Source: Seriola aureovittata
Taxonomy: Eukaryota > Chordata > Actinopteri > Carangiformes > Carangidae
Length of the DNA stretch: 64,000 bases
Assembly (NCBI RefSeq): GCF_021018895.1
Contig: NC_079384.1
Span: forward strand, 19,233,140 to 19,297,139
Direction: 5' to 3'
Part shown: positions 9,853 through 22,522 of the stretch, one piece after another
How the letters are laid out: each line of letters opens with the position of its first letter
How positions within the stretch are numbered: the first letter of the stretch is position 1
Program-made: the position numbers and the translations under genes
Notes under the pieces: generated by a model
The model's input: the letters and a program-made list of their open reading frames with translations, nothing else
Databases searched by the model: none
Told to the model about the DNA's origin: nothing

Positions 9853-12800
9853 TCATCACATTGCAGTGGGGTTGATAATTTTGCAGCAGTTTGTGGCCAA
9901 AATGTGTATGTATAGGAAACACTTGGTGTAGTTTCATTCAAGTAAGTGCATTTTTTTTCTTTGAAAGTTCTTTGGACGATAATTCAGTCACACATTTTGA
10001 CATGTCTGATGTACCATACATGTTTAAAAGACATGGATCTTTACGCACTTTGACCACATACATTTCCTCTCCTCAACACATGTAGCACCTCTTTAGTGGA
10101 CCTGATGTGGGTGGATGAATCAACCCCACTCAGCACATATTCACTCCTAGTCTTGTCTCTGTGAAATAAAGCAGGAAGTAGACTGGTGCACTTGCAGCCA
10201 GGTTTTGCTGCAATGTACCATATAATTACTATTATTCTAGCTCTTGGTATGTAAAGTCAGAGAGAACGGGGGCGTTGTACGAATGCCTGACATGTGTTTG
10301 AGGTCATTTGATAGAGTTTGAGTGAAAACATTTGTATTAATCTGACCTGAGAGTCAAAATATGGTATATAGGGAGTAGTGTTAAATATGATCTTTCAGAA
10401 AACAGTGGAGGGATACAGAGAGGCCGTTGGCGTGAAATCAAATGGTGTATGTAGCTATAGAAACGGCAAACAGCAGCTGGAGCTCTAACATTATTTTTCT
10501 GGGTTTATGACCTTCACCATTCTTACAGTTCTATTCTTCAAGTATAACTTGAGTTACTGGTTTAATATCTATAACTATCAATTCTATAAAAGAATGAAGC
10601 ATACAGTGTGGAAAACTAAAAAAATTGTAAGTCTTGTCACATACGAAGAGATGCATTGCTCTGACACACCATGTATGTTCTTGCACCGTTGCCTCTGTTT
10701 CACAGGCAACCTCAGTGAAAACATGACTAACGAGTCACAGATAAACTCCTCAGGGTTTCAGTCACGCATGCAGGCACACAGTCAGCGTGCTGTAACATTT
10801 CTGTTAATGTCACTGACAAACTCCGCTGGGGTTTCTGTCCCACACATCCTCCGTCTGTAGGCGCTGACATCAACACACTGTATACACTACATGAATGCCT
10901 TCCATCTGTTTGCCATCTCCAGAGGCCTGCACGGGGTTGGGAAGTAAAACCAGCTTCCAGCTAAATGCAAGGAAACTGTTGATGTTGTCTTTGACTGGTA
11001 AGAAAGTGCAATTTGAGCTAATTGTAGAAGCTCACAAAACAAAATGTTATGATTACACGACAAAGACCTGTAGAATTGAAAGCACACATCTGTCCGCAGA
11101 TCCAGATCTCTGATGTTCAACACATTGCACTTCATTCTGAGCTGAAGGGTTGTAATTAACATTTTTTTTTAGACAGCTCAACAAGCCCTGTTCACTTCTT
11201 TTCACTCAGTGAATTTTTCAGATTGGGATTTCAGAACTTTCAGAAAAACAGAATTTAATTTAATAGAATTTAGCAACAACGGTGACAAAAGAGCTGTTGG
11301 AGTGCTGAATTTCACATGCTACTAAAAACAGAATTACCAGAGGCCTCCCTCCACTTTGCCCTGCTCCTAGGGGTGTGAAAATTACTCCTACTCCAGTTTT
11401 TCTTTTTGTTTGATTGATTTCTCCTGCTCTATCAGAGGCCCTCACTCTGTGGCTCTGAGGAACTTACCTGATATGAAAAAATAAAGTTTTAGATTGCTGC
11501 TGAAACATTTCCTCATATCTGACACCAGCAGCAGCAGACATTTGACTCTGAGATTAGGTGTCAGTATCAAGGACAGGACTGAAAGTGCCTGTTTCTTAAT
11601 ATTGATTAGCTCACTGTTATCAGTATTTGAGCTATCTTGTGGTTCTTTTGGTAAACTGAAGTTCTGGTGAAAAATATTCAGAGTAATGGGCAAACTTTTG
11701 CTAGTATTGCTAGCTTTTTTTCGTGTTAGTGTGAATAGCACCTGTTTGCAGACAGAAAAAAGGAAAGTTACATAGAGAATAAAAGTCGAGGCCTAAAAGG
11801 CTTCATCATGCTACTCAGGACTCGAGCTTTTATGAATTTTACAGTTTTCTTGTGATTTCCTTCCAAGAGCTTCTGTGGTAATGGAACACCTGAAGTGCTC
11901 TCAGCAGTTTGCCTGCTCTGCTTATTGTGCGTAATTATGTTTATTTGTCTTCGTGATTGCATCTTCTGTCAGCCTCTTGAGTATTTTCAGACACAGCAGG
12001 CTGTCTAAATGAAACCAAATGCTTCAGTGGTGGAGACACTCCTTGGCCCTTTCCATGTCATCCTGATCCATCAGAGACACAATGACTGAGAGATTTCATT
12101 GTGTGGGAGATGGCAATTATTTAAATTCCGACCCTAACTTTAGCACGTTAACACTAAGGAAAATAAATCGCAAAACACTTAGTAATGCGGGGGTCTTATC
12201 TGCTGTTTCACACTGTATAATGGTTTTGTTTCTGGAGGTGCACATGTCCTGAAAAACATAATTTCTGACCAAGTCACAGTCCAAAAGAAAAGAATGAACA
12301 CGCGTAAAATACGACGGAGTCATTAGTGTTACTACAAAAAGAGGGAGTGGCCGTTGTAGTGTGTGATGCTGCTCGTTCATTTTACCATAATGTAGACATT
12401 TTGCAAATTGTGTAAATTTTTGCTCAACCAGTTGATCACGCTGGTTTCACCTGTTACTCGTTCCTCTTAATAAAATTAAAAATATAATCATGTATAATAT
12501 TATTACTTTTATATTTCACGGTCTGTTTTTGTATATTTTTTCCAGTGTCCGCATTTGAACCTTTGACTCCCCATCTCTCTAAAGTTTTCAAAGTTTTTTG
12601 TCCTTGTTAACCTTTTTTAAATGTATATATTGCTGGAGGAAGTCTTGTATGGACATCATTGGATTGTCAAAGAAATGCACTTAATTGCTCTTCCTTAACC
12701 TCTTTCAACAGAAGCGTATGATTTGTGCCAGACCCCTTATTAGTGAAATAAATCTGTCAAAATGTAATGTCCAGACATTACACACCCGATGCTGAATCAG

Positions 12801-13326
12801 CACGTCCTACCCTTTTCCCTGCCCTTTTATCAGGTGTAAGTGTCTCTTAATGGGTTTTGAAATAGTGGTTAATTCGAACAGTGTTTTTTTTCTTCCTTGA
12901 GATCTTGCCTCAGAAACATTAGGTTTTAACTTTGTTAAGAAAATTAAGTTATTCGGTTAGTTAATAGCTGTAACCCAAAGGTACTGCTATATATATGTTG
13001 TTTCTCCGGATATTAAGTCCTGTTCCAACACATCAAACTGTGGCAGGAAATTACAATTTCCAAGATATTTCATGGGCATTTTTCGCAGTTATGTAAAAGA
13101 AAAGCACAAAAGAAATTTCTCATCTTCAAGCTATCCTGTGGGACCTTTGTTACATCTTTGAGCGGACATAAAAAGCAGTGTGAAGACATGGTGTTTTTAA
13201 CCAAAGCATGGTTGCTACCCTGCAGGAAGTCTGACTGGGCCCGACAAATAAATCATCATCTCATAAACACATCGTCCTCTTCCTCGCCCACATGGCGGAC
13301 GGCAGGTTACAATGAGATATTCTAAT
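9853..13326. other. Unique non-coding sequence
   Basis: No recognisable exon, RNA or element. Open frames up to 117 codons (10507-10860) show no domain pattern and lack plausible splice-flanked structure. Confidence 0.5.
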
Positions 13327-13352
13327 GGGGTGGGGGTGGGTGGGAGGGGGGT
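13327..13352 (+). other. G-run cluster, possible G-quadruplex
   Basis: Five runs of three or more G (GGGG, GGGGG, GGG, GGG, GGGGGG) occur within 26 bases, separated by single-base loops. This satisfies the usual four-run pattern for an intramolecular G-quadruplex on the plus strand. No promoter context could be identified. Confidence 0.6.
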
Positions 13353-13948
13353 TGCATCATGTTGTATGGTTTCTCAGTGTAGAAGAAGAAGTTTGACGAG
13401 CTGTCAGCTGAAGTATGTAAATATAATTAGGACTGCAGATTTGTTGTTGTGATGTCTCCTCTGTGCTGCTTAGTACACAAAGTGGGTCAAGGAAAAGTTG
13501 TTTGAGTTGACTTTGAAAGGCGAGACATTTCTGTGCTGCAATTAAAAAATCAATTCAGTCTTTGAGTGTTAGGAACTTGGTCATATTGTGTGTTTCAGAG
13601 TGAACTTCTTCCCCTAATTCAACCTTGGAATAATTTGTTATAAAGCTCAGCATCCTCTCAGTGTTGTGTCTTGGTTCTCAACTTGTGGTTTTCAGCTGGG
13701 TGCTTCAGTCTCCAGAGAGGAGATTTGTCTGTGTGCACACGCAAACACACAAACACCAACTCCACACGCACATACTGTTCTCCTTTGCAGTTGATATGAC
13801 AACGGTTTCCAGGGAGACGGAGCAACCGGTTCGTGTGGGAGCCGCCTGTTGGCTCGTCTCTGTGCGCTGTGTGCACGTGTGCAAATACACACCAGGCATG
13901 TGTAATGACAGGAACAGAGACGCACACTCAGAAATGAGCAAAAAAGAG

Positions 13949-13949
<1 letters not shown>

Positions 13950-14017
<68 letters not shown>
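13950..14017 (+). repeat. (AC)n microsatellite
   Basis: A perfect AC run of about 34 units. Frames of 120, 126 and 103 codons overlapping it are repeat artefacts. The preceding 250 bases are also enriched in short CA and GTG words. Confidence 0.97.
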
Positions 14018-14019
<2 letters not shown>

Positions 14020-15029
14020 GTAATGACAGAGCTGGATGAAAGAAAGTTGAACTGTTTCTTTATTCTCAGCATCGTATTTGTCAGTCAGATACTAATTTAA
14101 CTGTGTGTACATTATGCACTTACCGGTAACATTATATATTAATGTTGCTGTGCAGAAATCAGACAGCCAGTATAAAGAAAGTAAAGTACTTTAGTGATAC
14201 TAGATGTGCACCTAGCAGTTAATAAGATGTTTGATGTGGTTTTTGCTTTTTGTTTCTGGGCTTTTCTTCCAAAAAGCATCCCAAGCCCAAGTATTTTTCT
14301 TGATTTCCCTCTGTGATTAACTTCTTCATAAACTGCGTCCCGACTCAGAGACCTGATCTGCCAAGGTCCACAGATCTGGACTCCGAATAATAACAAAACA
14401 ATCCTTTTTTTGGAAGCTTACTTGGAGAAATATAATCATGTGCTCAACCAGACGTTTCTTTGGAGCCACAATCTTCAATTGAAATCTTCATCTGAATGAA
14501 ATACTAAATAAAAAATGGAGGTTGTGGTTTACATTAGGAAGTATCCAACCAAACAATTAGTAAACATAATGATTAAGTTTTCAGCGCCAACTTTTTGTTC
14601 TTGCCAGTTTTTGTTCTGGCACATCTCCCGTTAGTATTGAAGTTCGATACCCAGTGGAAAACTCCGTAATGATGTACTGTAAATAATGGAAGTCAGTTGT
14701 AAACGTGTCCTCACATTAATCACAATATTTTATCCTACGCATTAACACAAAGACATAAAGTCAAACTTTCAAGACAGAGTTTTGGAGAGGGTTATTGTGA
14801 ATCTCGGTGAACTGCAGCTGATAATGAAAATAATTCCTAGTTTTTGTGCATTCTTCTTTTCCTCTTGGCTTCGTTTATTGAATAGAAAAAGAACATATGT
14901 TCCCCAAAGCATGGTAGTGAGTAAGGTAACATTTTGGTGATCTTAAACAGCTGGTGGCATGGTCAGACACATCATAACAATCACAGACCATCTGCTACCT
15001 GTCTCAGTATCCCTGTAGCTGAAATTAGT
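14018..15029. other. Unique non-coding sequence
   Basis: I see no gene or repeat that I can name in this kilobase. Confidence 0.5.
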
Positions 15030-15310
15030 TCTTTTTAATGGCTAACAAATCCTTCTTGGTTTATAATGGGATAATTGATAAGAATTTGCATTGTGTGTTT
15101 TTACTGGAGACCTGGATAAATAGCATTACTGGTTCTGCAGCTCCACTAGAGCCTCAGTCAGTCAGTCTAAACAGGAAAGGAAGAGGGGTTGCAGCCATTT
15201 TCTCGACATTGTTTGTGTGTAATGAGTGTTTGATTGTGCTCAAAGCAGAATTATCAGTGCTCATCATTACATTCGCCCACCAAGATATTCAAATGATTCA
15301 CCAGCCCCTG
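15030..15310 (+). pseudogene. L2-like LINE endonuclease-domain fragment
   Basis: The plus frame from 15038 reads MANKSFLVYNGIIDKNLHCV then FLLETWI. This resembles the start of the apurinic endonuclease domain of fish L2-like LINEs ('ANKS..LND.I....LDF...TETW'). KGRGVAAIF follows, corresponding to the 'GGGVA.I' block. Further on, the expected tail of this block (RPPRYSND) sits in another frame at about 15276-15300, so at least one frameshift is present. Flanking sequence on both sides is unrelated, so the copy is a short, truncated fossil. The remaining codons of the 242-codon open frame after about 15310 show no family resemblance. Confidence 0.6.
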
Positions 15311-17149
15311 CTGAAACTCTACACTTTCCGTTATTCTGCAAGTTACAGTCATGCTGCACAAATTGCATGTATCCTGTCCACACTGGAAACATATGGGGAG
15401 GTCTCTCTAACACACACACGCCACCTCTCACTGTCAGCCTCAATCATTGGAAGGTATGTTGGACCTGACAGAATTAGTGTAGCCACTTTGTCTGCTCTTC
15501 TGAATAGAATTAAAGGCTCGGCATGTCGGCGGGTCGCCTCCACTCGCTCTAAATCTCATTGTCTCTGCAGAGGGAGGAAGGATTTATTTCAGCAAGGTGG
15601 TAATCTCCCCCCCCTGCTCAAGGAGAAATGGAATTTGTTTTTCAGCACTTGGGGAGACTCCACAGGGCATCAAATAACTAATGGAGAGGGCAGCTGTTTC
15701 AGGGGTTTGTTTTTCTGTGTCTTTTGCTTTGTGTTTTTATTTTTGTTTTGGGATGGATGGAGTTGAGTTTTGTTTTCACCTGAGAGTGGAGAAACAGAAA
15801 ATTGATCTCCTTGCAGACTTTGGAGTGGTGGCATTTCATCTCTGGCTGCTGCAGTGAGATTGGCAGTTATCTGGTTTGTACTCCACCCTGCAAACACACA
15901 CATACGTAAACCAACTTACATCCTTCCATGCACTTTTGTTTTCATGAGTTTCTTCTTTTGCTGTTTTATTAACTTTTAACATCTTTTGCTCCAAAATTGC
16001 ATTTCCGACTTTGCAGCAATTAAGCTTTTGTTCTTTCTCTAATGTGCACAGACCAATAAAGACACTGAGGCACAAATGAATTATTGATTCAAATATCAGT
16101 CACATTAATTGTTGTAGTCATTGCTGAAAGAAAACAGGGTTTGTTGGCTTTATTGTTCTCAGTTCCTCTTCATGACTGTCTACTTGTTTTCCTCTTTCTT
16201 CCTTTTGTTCTTCTTCACTTTCCGTCATTTATAGTTTATTTCCCCGTGTGATCCACCTTGTTGTATAATTTAAACTATCAGGCGACCAAATTAGATTAAT
16301 GCAAAAACAAAGAAGAGGCCAGAATAGTGACAGTGGCAGGATGAAAGAAGACATGTAAATATAAACCTGACTGAAAAGACGAGTCTGTGTTTCTATCTCA
16401 TTTCTTCTGACTCAGATCAAAAACTTAAACCGCCACACGCTTTGTCGACTCCGTCTTCAGAATGGCAAGAGCCATTCAGAGACCCAGTGTGAACCTTCAT
16501 TAATAAATGTTGAATTAATCATGGCCTGTAAGGACTCGTTTATCTTTTATAAACCATTTATTAATTATAAACAGCTGTTGCAGTTTCATAAAGGAGGCTG
16601 GCACAATGCTGTGTTCATGTTTTACAAATCATTTCTTGATCCTTGATTTGTGATGAAACATTTTAAAAGATCAACTTGAATCAGTGATGATGGCAGTAAA
16701 GCTGATTTCAAACCGGCATCAACTGATTTTGCAATTGTCCAATGATTTATGCCAATGATGTGCCACTATTCTATGACACACAATGATGATGAATGAATGA
16801 GGTGTCTGGAGTCATAATGTTAATAATGTAGACAGTGAGTGAGGCTGTGACTTCACACATGAAGACTGCATCATGAGAATTTTCATTTGCAGTTTGAGAA
16901 CTTTCGGTTCGATCTGATTGGCTGAAATATGGACAAGGCTCACCAGAGGCCTCGATGTTAGATGACCGAGCCTGAGACTGTGCATGTTTATTTTATCGTA
17001 TCCTCATTAGCTTCTGCCACAGCAGTGGTTAATCTTCCTGGGCTGCATGCATTAAAAATGTCCAGATAAAACATGAATGCAATTATGAAAGCAAGGTCAA
17101 AACTGGACAAAGCAGCTGACGTTACTAAAACACAGCCAAATCAACAACG
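15311..17149. other. Unique non-coding sequence
   Basis: No gene recognised. The block at about 16490-16640, rich in TTAAT and TTTATAAACC words, has the look of conserved non-coding DNA, but conservation cannot be judged from one sequence. Confidence 0.45.
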
Positions 17150-17327
17150 CACACAACTATCAGTGGTGTTGCCGTCCTTTGCCACAGCAGAACACTATCT
17201 GCATAGTTGATTTGGCATAAGTTTTTTATACCAGATACAACCCTGAGCTCCAAGGCTGGGGATCGAACCACCAACCCAGGGATCAGAGGCCCACCTGCTC
17301 TACCACCTGAGACACAGACCCCTAACA
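17150..17327 (-). mobile_element. tRNA-derived SINE
   Basis: On the minus strand the element begins with GGGGTCTGTGTCTCAGGTGG, which holds an A-box-like block (complement of about 17297-17316). A perfect B box GGTTCGATCCC follows (complement of 17259-17269). The spacing matches a tRNA-type RNA polymerase III promoter. The tRNA-unrelated part contains 'atgccaaatcaactatgcag' and 'ctgctgtggc', which I recall as the 3' body of a widespread teleost SINE. The acceptor stem does not pair and no anticodon arm is clear, so this is not a tRNA gene. No target duplication was identified and the 3' boundary is approximate. Confidence 0.75.
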
Positions 17328-18224
17328 CACAGCTATCACTGATACCAATAAACGATTCATATTACCACATATAAACAAATGCTGACAAACTAGCACAGAC
17401 AAATGATCACAAGCAATCACAACAACACAGCTACATTTAAGTTCACAGCCATCCGTAAAATTCATGACAACAAAGACGGCGCAATAAAAGCGATGAAATA
17501 AATAAATAAAAAGGGCGAGGTATTCAGACTCACCAAAAGCCTGTTTGAATAGAAATGTTTTCAGCTGTTTCAGAAAGACATCACAGGAGTCTATGGATCG
17601 CAAGAACAGGGAGCCACAGCTTGAAAGGCACGGTCACTTCGGGTCTTATAGCGGGTACGAGGGACGGCCAGTAATTTTGTTTTCAGTACACCCGAGAGCC
17701 CGATTTGTTGTACAAGGCAGGAGGAGGTCAGACTTGAGTGACTAAGTGCAACAACAGACTCAAAAATCAAGCATTTAGCGTACTGACAATTTCAGCTCGC
17801 TTCTTTTTGTCACATTTTACACAGGTATAATTTTACATACAAATCCTGCAGATCAACATACAGCTTGAACACCCCACCTGCACTGTCGAAAACACCCCTC
17901 CACCCCCCCACCGTTCTATCCATGAATGATAGAAACTTCCAGCGAAGCAGCAAAGAGATCAACTCCCTCCTCAACCTCCGAGTCCAAATATAGATCCTTC
18001 ATCAAACACCAGACTCGGCGTTGGCCTTGAATCCCCCTCTGTTTGTTTGATCTCATCCAGCTCTCGAGCGTCTCTCAGTAACTAAACTTCCTGCCTCGAT
18101 GTTTGTTGTGATGTAAACGGCTTCTCATTTCTATCATGATGATGGATGGCGGATTCTCATCTTTTAGGGAAAATCATTGTGCTGCTTTGCTCTCTTTAGC
18201 TGCTTGTCAGCCTTAATTTTCAAG
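17328..18224. other. Unique non-coding sequence
   Basis: No gene recognised. A C-rich stretch at about 17869-17914, with several runs of four or more C, could form an i-motif on this strand or a G-quadruplex on the other. Confidence 0.45.
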
Positions 18225-18278
18225 CGTGTGTGTGTGTCTGTGTGTATCTGTGTGTGTGTGTGTGTGTATGTGTGTGTT
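18225..18278 (+). repeat. (GT)n microsatellite, interrupted
   Basis: GT units interrupted by CTG and ATC/ATG words. It is the first of four dinucleotide tracts within about 600 bases. Confidence 0.9.
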
Positions 18279-18375
18279 TCCTCTGTGGGTGTGTTTATGC
18301 GTTTTTTGACATGTTCGGATGCAGTTTCTGAGCTTTTTGACTCCTGTTACTGAAGCGAGTTACACTTCAGAGCTT

Positions 18376-18423
<48 letters not shown>
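18376..18423 (+). repeat. (CA)n microsatellite
   Basis: A perfect CA run of about 24 units, followed by a degenerate CA/CATG stretch. Confidence 0.95.
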
Positions 18424-18425
<2 letters not shown>

Positions 18426-18554
18426 TGCACATACACACATGCATGCGCATAATTCCCCTCATGTACACTGCAGACTGCCAGTGATCAGAGATTCCACAAC
18501 TCGACTCCGCAGAGATGGAGTTCAAATGTAGCTTGTGTCTCTCTTTCCCTCTCT

Positions 18555-18555
<1 letters not shown>

Positions 18556-18600
<45 letters not shown>
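18556..18600 (+). repeat. (CA)n microsatellite
   Basis: A perfect run of about 22 units, ending in a TGCGTGCGCACACA stretch. Confidence 0.95.
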
Positions 18601-18602
<2 letters not shown>

Positions 18603-18747
18603 CGTGCGCACACAGGCATCGCTTCAAGTCTTGCTCTGCGTCCTTATTGCGCTAAAAGTGATGGCAGCACTGCCGAGGATTTAATTAGTTCTTGTTGGCT
18701 TGTCTCTGCTCTTTCCTTTGATCAATTAGATCATCATCCACTCTAGG

Positions 18748-18750
<3 letters not shown>

Positions 18751-18799
<49 letters not shown>

Positions 18800-18820
18800 A
18801 CACACACACACACACACACG
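18751..18820 (+). repeat. (AC)n microsatellite with one interruption
   Basis: An AC run broken once by a CC step near 18798-18800, then continuing in the other phase. Confidence 0.95.
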
Positions 18821-18828
18821 CAAACACA

Positions 18829-21800
18829 CTGTAGAAGATGCCACAGGTTTCTTCATTCTTTGTTTCCCTTCAGAGAGACGAAAACAGATGAGAACGATGT
18901 ACTGTATATGTTGATATATTACTTATACTTTTGATGCTGTTTGCTGTAATGTAGTCTGCATTAGTTTTAGCATTGCTTGGTTTACAGTTTGATTTCATTG
19001 GTTAAATATAAATATAAATTTGTCTCTGTCACACTCACTTGAAGCAGAAGCATAGTTCATAAACATTCATATCACACACACACACTGAGAATCAAATGGA
19101 TGTGGGGCTCTCTCAGTCATTCTAATCACAGTGTGAAGTCTTCATCAGCCACAGCAGATATTGGCTCATATCAATCATTTCAAATGTGCTCTACTCTCAT
19201 GCCAGCTATCATTCTGCCAGAGTACGCTTTGTTCAACAAAAAAGCAGTGAAGCTCTTTAAATCCACACGAAACAATTTAGTTCTGCCTGTAGCTCCCTGG
19301 CGCTGGTTTTCATCACCGCACAGGATTACTGTGATTTATTGCAGAAATATCAAGCATTGTTTTTTTTTGTTTTTTTTGTTGTTGTTGTTTTTGTTTTTTT
19401 AACGATTCAGTGGATAGCGCTTTATTGGCATTGAATGTCCAGAAATGGACTGCCAAAGCACAAACACCAGAATCTGTATTGTTACATTTAATTTTCTCTT
19501 CATGTTGCAGCCTCAGTTCCAGATCTCAGATCTTAATGGTGGGTGACATGTATCGACATGTGTGGGCGAGTTTTGAATTCAGCTGCATTTAACTGTGTTT
19601 TTATACTATACATCATTTTCAAGAATACAGGGACCTAACTTCAGAGTTAAAGAAGTTAACTGCTTTCTCTGCCTGTTTAAGTCAGGCAGCGTTCAGCCTC
19701 AACAACCGTCACCAACGCTGAAATCCAAACCTCCCCCCTCTGGACTTATAGGCAGAGTCTTTGTGGACTTCAGTCACATGTACAGTGACTTCTTCACTGT
19801 CATCACGTCTAATCTGTGAGGCTGCTTGACCGCCACGGACTGAAATGAGCTATGGGACTGAACTTGAAGACCTCTTTGGTTTCCATGGAGATGAATTTAA
19901 ATTTCTGAACCTGTCACTCATTTTGTCCTCACACATAGACAGACAAAAATCATTATCATTGTTGTTCTTATTATTGTTGTATTGACTTATTTTACATTGT
20001 GTGCACCCTAAGCTGACTCCTTGAAGCCATCAAAGTCCACTTGTTGCCCCCTCTGCACTTGATGTGGATGGACCTTAGCCCTCACAGACCTCATTGAAAC
20101 TTGTCAGTTAAGTCTTGAGGTGCTGTAGAGTCTGGACCTTTTACCCACTGCTTGACTAACCCTAACCCTTTGACCCATCCTGCCTGCTGTAGCTCTTTGC
20201 TGTTGTGTGTCTCCTGGCACTGGCTAAAGTACAAAGTGATGTTTTCTCTGCTGAGTCTCCCGTGGAGTCAGTCTGACATCTGACGTTCCATTCAGCCATG
20301 CTCATTATCAATTACTAAAGCTAATCTTTTATTTAAGCAACTGAAACATGAAGAAGAAAGTGGAGACGTTCTGGTCAAATCTGCTGGGTGGTTTTTGTCT
20401 GATCGCAATCTAAAATATTGTTATAAATAAAAGATGATTATAGAAAGAGTCAAAAGGTGATTTTCCTCCACATTGCAAACAGTCTGATCTGATTTCCATC
20501 ATGGCTGAAGACACTACCAAAACCTGAGGACAACACGCAGCAAAACAATGTCCCCTCTTTCCAATACACATAATTCATTCGAACCCTTAAGCATGTAGAT
20601 CAGGTTTTATTACAGAGAATAATGAGATGTAGAGTTGAGATCTCCAGTTTATCAGAATAAGTATTGATCCTCTTTCTGATTTCATGTGTTCACACAACCT
20701 CTTTCATTTGGCATTTTTCCTTCAGCTGTATTTGCATGCACTTCTGTTCTTGTCCTTCCTATTCAAACCCCATTAGAGCATGGCTTTAGAAAGTGCTTTA
20801 AAAATAAAGTTAATGAGATAATAAAGTCAACCTTTGACTTTGTACGTTGCTGTTTGCTCAGCACTTCTCCAGGAAAGTGTGAAGAGATGGACGCCAAGTG
20901 ACACTGAGCGGCTGTGAAGGACTCGCCGAACGCCTGGCTGAGCTTTAACACCCAAACGAGTTTCGTGTCACAGCAATGTTGACGGTTCTGAACCAGAAAA
21001 TGCTTCCAGATCCAATGACTCCAATCCCCTGGGAGCTGTCAAGAATGTCCCCTAACTCACCTCCTCTACACTGTGTTGTTTGGGTGTTTTCGTCAGCCTG
21101 AAAAGACAGGCTGAAGTGTCTGGAAGCAATGGGGAAGTATAGTGGAAGGATTTTCTGCTAACTTTCTGCTCATGTGGTCAGGATCTGTTTCAAGAAGCTC
21201 TGTCAGTGAGTTGGAAAATGTCTTCAGTCCAACGAGTCAAACCGAGTCTTCCGCAGAGCACTCAGTGCAGTGTAATTATTGTGGTGAAAACAGTATGGGT
21301 TATGCAGCGCACAGTCTGTGAGCAACAATAGTGTTTGGCTGATTAGGTCTCTCAGGTCCTTGACAATGAATACACATTTTTTGATGTTGACTACAATCCA
21401 GTTGTTATTTAGCAATGACAAGTCGTAATTCACTTTCCTGAATGTTTCAAGACCTTTAGAGAAACAATATTTCTTGTGGAGGTTGACATTGGCGTACTTG
21501 GATTTTTTCCATGTAGAGCAAAAGAAATAATTCTACGTCTGTTTTCTGATAAATTGTTCTAAAATCTTATGCCAAACAGGCAGTCAAGAGCAAACCATCT
21601 TCTATACCACTTTAATTTTACTTTTAATATATTTTTTTCAGTAACAGCTTTTTGGAAAGTTGCCACTTCTGATTTCAGAGTGGGTGTACTGGAACAAGTA
21701 TATCACTGATCATACATCTTTTTGTGCAATGAACCGTGTGGAAACTTACTAATAGCACACTTTTTATTCACACTGTGCAGTTCCTGTAGCTGTCTCTTTC

Positions 21801-22274
21801 CTGTCTTCATTGGATGTAGAAGTTTGTCTTTTCTGTCTCCCTGTATGATGTTGGTGAGCGTAATGATGGCTCCAGAAAGAAGCTCTACATGACATTCTCT
21901 CGAGCTGCTAGGAATATCAAAATGGGTTGTTATTTCATCTACATATAGGAGGTTACTCAAACGAAGAATGCATTATTGAAGTGTTTAAGGAAGTACCTTA
22001 CTTTGCCTTTGCCAGTTCTGTGTAAAAACCTCAGAAAGTGAGAAAGTAAGAGTTGTCCAGCTGAGGAGTGAGTCTATCTTCATGCTTGGCTTCCCAGCCT
22101 GATTCTCTTGTCCACCCACTTGGCAGCACTTCCCAACTATGTCAGAGGGAAGTCTTTGCCTTGTGATGTCCTGTGGTAGAGAAGAGAACATCTTAATGAC
22201 TGCACTTCTTCTGAGTCTTTGAAAGAACAGCCTCCCACTCGGTTGTATGATTTGTCTCAACCGTTTTGGGATTT
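18829..22274. other. Unique non-coding sequence
   Basis: No gene recognised. A T/GTT-rich tract lies at about 19360-19400. Minus-strand open frames at 21703-21960 and 21985-22260 are adjacent but show no recognisable domain. Confidence 0.5.
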
Positions 22275-22522
22275 AAACCTTTAAAAAAAGGCCCCTTTTT
22301 ATTTTTTATTTGAACTTATATGGTTTTTTTTCCAAATAGAAAAAATGAAATGGTAAATTTTACTAAAATATACTGATGCAGATACTTATACAAGGTGAAA
22401 AAGAAAGAGGGAAAGAAGAGCGAAAAAAAGGGAGGGTCTAGAGAATGGGCTAAACATAAAATGCAGTTCAAGCCATCTATACAATACAGCAATACATAAA
22501 GTACATGAAGGAAATGGGTGGT

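Noticed and set aside
9560..9937. 125-codon minus-strand open frame
   Set aside because: It overlaps the hAT-like copy A and reads across its boundary. No transposase motif is present.
17233..17327. Possible tRNA gene
   Set aside because: A and B boxes are present, but there is no pairable acceptor stem or clear anticodon arm. A SINE body follows, so it is a tRNA-derived SINE.
20157..20172. Telomere-like CCCTAA words
   Set aside because: Only about two units, far too few for an interstitial telomeric array.
21224..22260. Three successive minus-strand open frames that might be exons
   Set aside because: They have no recognisable domain or supportable splice pattern, and composition is typical of the AT-rich surroundings.
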